Assembly: GCA_049840475.1 (NCBI GenBank)
Contig: JASGKX010000002.1
Coordinates: forward strand, 186,001-250,000
Source: JBGVSA01 sp049840475
GTDB lineage: Bacteria; Pseudomonadota; Gammaproteobacteria; Burkholderiales; Rhodocyclaceae
Length of the DNA: 64,000 nt
Direction: 5' to 3'
The notes under the pieces are model-generated. The model saw nothing but the letters and a program-made list of their open reading frames with translations. It ran no database searches and had not been told where the DNA came from. The number at the start of each line of letters is the position of its first letter. The stretch's first letter is position 1. Of this stretch, positions 62,328 to 64,000 are shown piece by piece. A program made the translations under genes and the position numbers.

Positions 62328-64000
62328 TCATTGCCTGCACGATCCATCGTCACGATGACGGTAACGCCGCCGTCGTTCGACGAATTCGAGCGATGCACCC
62401 AGGCGTTCGGCCCGTTCGCGCATGATGCTCAGCCCCACGTGCGTACCGGCACGCTCGGCCATGACGGCCTCGTCGAAACCGCGACCATTGTCGCGAATCT
62501 CCAGCCGCAACGGCAGCGCGTTGTGAAGTGTCACATCCACCCGCGTCGCGCCCGAGTGCTTGCGCACATTGGAGAGCGCTTCCTGCAGGATGAACAGCAA
62601 CTGCAGTTGCATGTCCGTCGGCAGCACCGAGCCCTGCCCGGTGAGCGCCAACGAGGTCGTGATGCCGGTCTGCTGGCGCAGCTTGTCGATGGCCGCGCGC
62701 ATGGCACCAGCAAGGTCGCCTTCCTGCAAGCGCGTGCGGAAATTGAGCAGCAGTTCGCGCACATCTTCGTAGCTCTCATTGACGCCGGCCCGCAACAGCG
62801 GCACGACCTCGCGCGCTTCATCGAGCGCGTTACGGCGCAGCGAATCATCCAGCAGTTGCACTTGCAGGTTCAGGAAGGTCAGCCCCTGCGCGATGCTGTC
62901 GTGCAGGCCCTGCGCCATGAGGTTGCGCTCTTCCGACACCGCCAGTTCGCGGTCGCGCGCGGCGAGCCGCTGGTTTTCGAGCGCGATCCCCAGATGCTGC
63001 CCGAGCGTGGTGATGAGCTGCTGTTGCCGTTCGCCCAGCTCGCGCGGCTCAATGAAATGCAACGCGAGGATGCCCACCTGCGACTCACCCGCCGCGACGG
63101 GAAAGGCGCTGACCTGACCGAAACCTGCCCGCGAACACGGCGCGGGGGACTCCATCGCCGCATCGTGCGCCAGCACCCGGATCACCGCTCGACCGTCCTG
63201 CGCGGGCCCGCACAGGCAATCGCGCGGCATGGCGCACACGGGCGATTCACGCAACGTTTCGGGCAACCCGATACTTGTGATGAGCCACGCGCTCTGCTGC
63301 AACGGATCGATGACGCGCACGCTGCCGCCATCGGCACCGGTCCACTGCACGAGGCGTTCCAGCGCACCATGGCACAAGCCCTTCGGCGTATGCGCACCGT
63401 TCAGAAAGGCGGCCACGTCGTACAGAACGCCAAGTTCGCGGTTCTGCGCATTGAGGGCGGAAGTCTTTTCTTGCACCCGCCGCTCCAGCGAGCCATAGGC
63501 ATCGGCCAAACGATCGGCCATGCGATTGAAGCCTTCCTGCACCTCGCCAAATTCGTCGCGGGTCTGCACCGGCAGGCGCACGGTGAAGTCCTTTTCCGCC
63601 ATGCGGCCAATGGCCTGCCGCAAATGGCCGAGCGGGCGGAAGATGAGCAGGAACATCAAATAGATCTGCGTAACCGTGCCAGCGATCGCCAGCGCGATGA
63701 GCAACATCTGCGACAGACGCAGCCACATCGTGCGCTGCGTGTTGAGCTGTTCGATGGACAGCACAAGTTCGTTGATGTGATCGACGAACTCGTCGAAGTC
63801 GTGGCGGAAACCGTACCAGTTATCCAGCCGGGTTCCACCCAACAGGGGCTGAATCCATGCTTTGTCGAGCCGTGCGTATTCAGCTTCGATGTCGGCAAAC
63901 TGTTGCCGCACGCGGGCGTCGTTCGGAAGGTAAAGGGGACGCGTCGGGTCACCGTGGCGCAGCAGCGCCAGTGTCTCGGCAAAATCGCTGCGCTCGCGCA
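62328..64000 (-). CDS. narX: sensor histidine kinase, NarX type, cut by the window edge and frameshifted at its C-terminus
   Basis: At least 557 residues of a NarX-like kinase; the N-terminus lies beyond the window and the frame is open to base 64000. A periplasmic four-helix domain is followed by a membrane segment (MLLIALAIAGTVTQIYLMFLLIF), HAMP (LRQAIGRMAEKDFTVRLPVQ), a GAF region, HisKA_3 (GLHDSIAQGLTFLNLQVQLL) and a HATPase domain (DNGRGFD). The last residues (RRRRYRHRDDGSCRQ) are not family-like. Reading on in the next frame gives DGGVTVIVTMDRAG, the normal end, so one base at or near GTTCGAC (62375-62381) is extra. Restored, the stop would be at 62273, overlapping narL. Confidence 0.88.
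   Translation of the reverse strand, partial: RERSDFAETLALLRHGDPTRPLYLPNDARVRQQFADIEAEYARLDKAWIQPLLGGTRLDNWYGFRHDFDEFVDHINELVLSIEQLNTQRTMWLRLSQMLLIALAIAGTVTQIYLMFLLIFRPLGHLRQAIGRMAEKDFTVRLPVQTRDEFGEVQEGFNRMADRLADAYGSLERRVQEKTSALNAQNRELGVLYDVAAFLNGAHTPKGLCHGALERLVQWTGADGGSVRVIDPLQQSAWLITSIGLPETLRESPVCAMPRDCLCGPAQDGRAVIRVLAHDAAMESPAPCSRAGFGQVSAFPVAAGESQVGILALHFIEPRELGERQQQLITTLGQHLGIALENQRLAARDRELAVSEERNLMAQGLHDSIAQGLTFLNLQVQLLDDSLRRNALDEAREVVPLLRAGVNESYEDVRELLLNFRTRLQEGDLAGAMRAAIDKLRQQTGITTSLALTGQGSVLPTDMQLQLLFILQEALSNVRKHSGATRVDVTLHNALPLRLEIRDNGRGFDEAVMAERAGTHVGLSIMRERAERLGASLEFVERRRRYRHRDDGSCRQ

Overview
The window looks like an ordinary stretch of a GC-rich betaproteobacterial chromosome, most likely Burkholderiaceae (the Ralstonia/Cupriavidus/Burkholderia/Pandoraea group). 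The reasons are the long form of TrpS, the alaA-GNAT-hom-thrC order, a phaC...phaR polyhydroxybutyrate locus, phasin regulator PhaR, an AraC-type PobR beside pobA, and codon use throughout. The genus cannot be fixed from the sequence alone. No rRNA, tRNA, CRISPR array or prophage was seen. One insertion sequence is present. Most of the window is dense coding sequence on both strands.

Layout. 1-375: AT-richer non-coding edge. 376-4320: trpS, a site-2 protease, a YciO-type protein and an MFS exporter. 4468-7086: metNIQ methionine ABC importer. 7354-10317: dctQMP TRAP dicarboxylate-type importer, whose terminator has been entered by an IS1595-family element (10369-11200, flanked by an 8-bp duplication). 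11232-14213: DUF4136 lipoprotein, frameshifted aspA, orphan LuxR-type regulator. 14633-19183 (minus): a 2-oxoacid:acceptor oxidoreductase operon (gamma, alpha, beta) ending with a GltD-like flavoprotein that carries its own ferredoxin domain. 19448-24392: MoxR ATPase, DUF58, transglutaminase, lytic transglycosylase B. 24444-29276: NlpC/P60, DUF2726, PhoH, Bcp, P-loop protein, Mth938-like protein. 29277-33827: alaA, GNAT, hom, thrC. 34005-38559: hemerythrin, hemolysin III, FAD-linked dehydrogenase, DUF1992, rimO. 38707-42971 (minus): phaC-phaB-phaB-phaR. 43088-49514: small membrane protein, broken pgeF, rluD, bamD, LysE, ppk2, panC, YqjM-like flavoenzyme. 49700-58639: TPR/glycosyltransferase-like protein, pobA/pobR, pqiA-pqiA-pqiB-pqiC, radical SAM protein. 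58713-61284: nemA, SDR and a divergent TetR regulator with paired operators. 61639-64000: NarL and NarX two-component pair, NarX running off the end.

Themes. Central and amino-acid metabolism (hom/thrC, alaA, aspA, panC, methionine uptake), carbon storage (pha), envelope maintenance (pqi, bamD, mltB, NlpC/P60, site-2 protease) and redox or electrophile handling (bcp, nemA, YqjM-like, hemerythrin, por operon).

Most notable observations: (a) three genes, aspA, pgeF and narX, are put out of frame at or beside the same heptamer GTTCGAC on the + strand, where dropping one T restores both GTCGAC and the reading frame; (b) the insertion sequence sits exactly in the T-tract of the dctP terminator and carries a hairpin that would mask its own transposase start in read-through RNA; (c) the por operon is wired to a GltD-ferredoxin fusion, suggesting a 2-oxoacid:NAD(P)+ enzyme; (d) the PHB operon has two acetoacetyl-CoA reductase genes and no thiolase gene.
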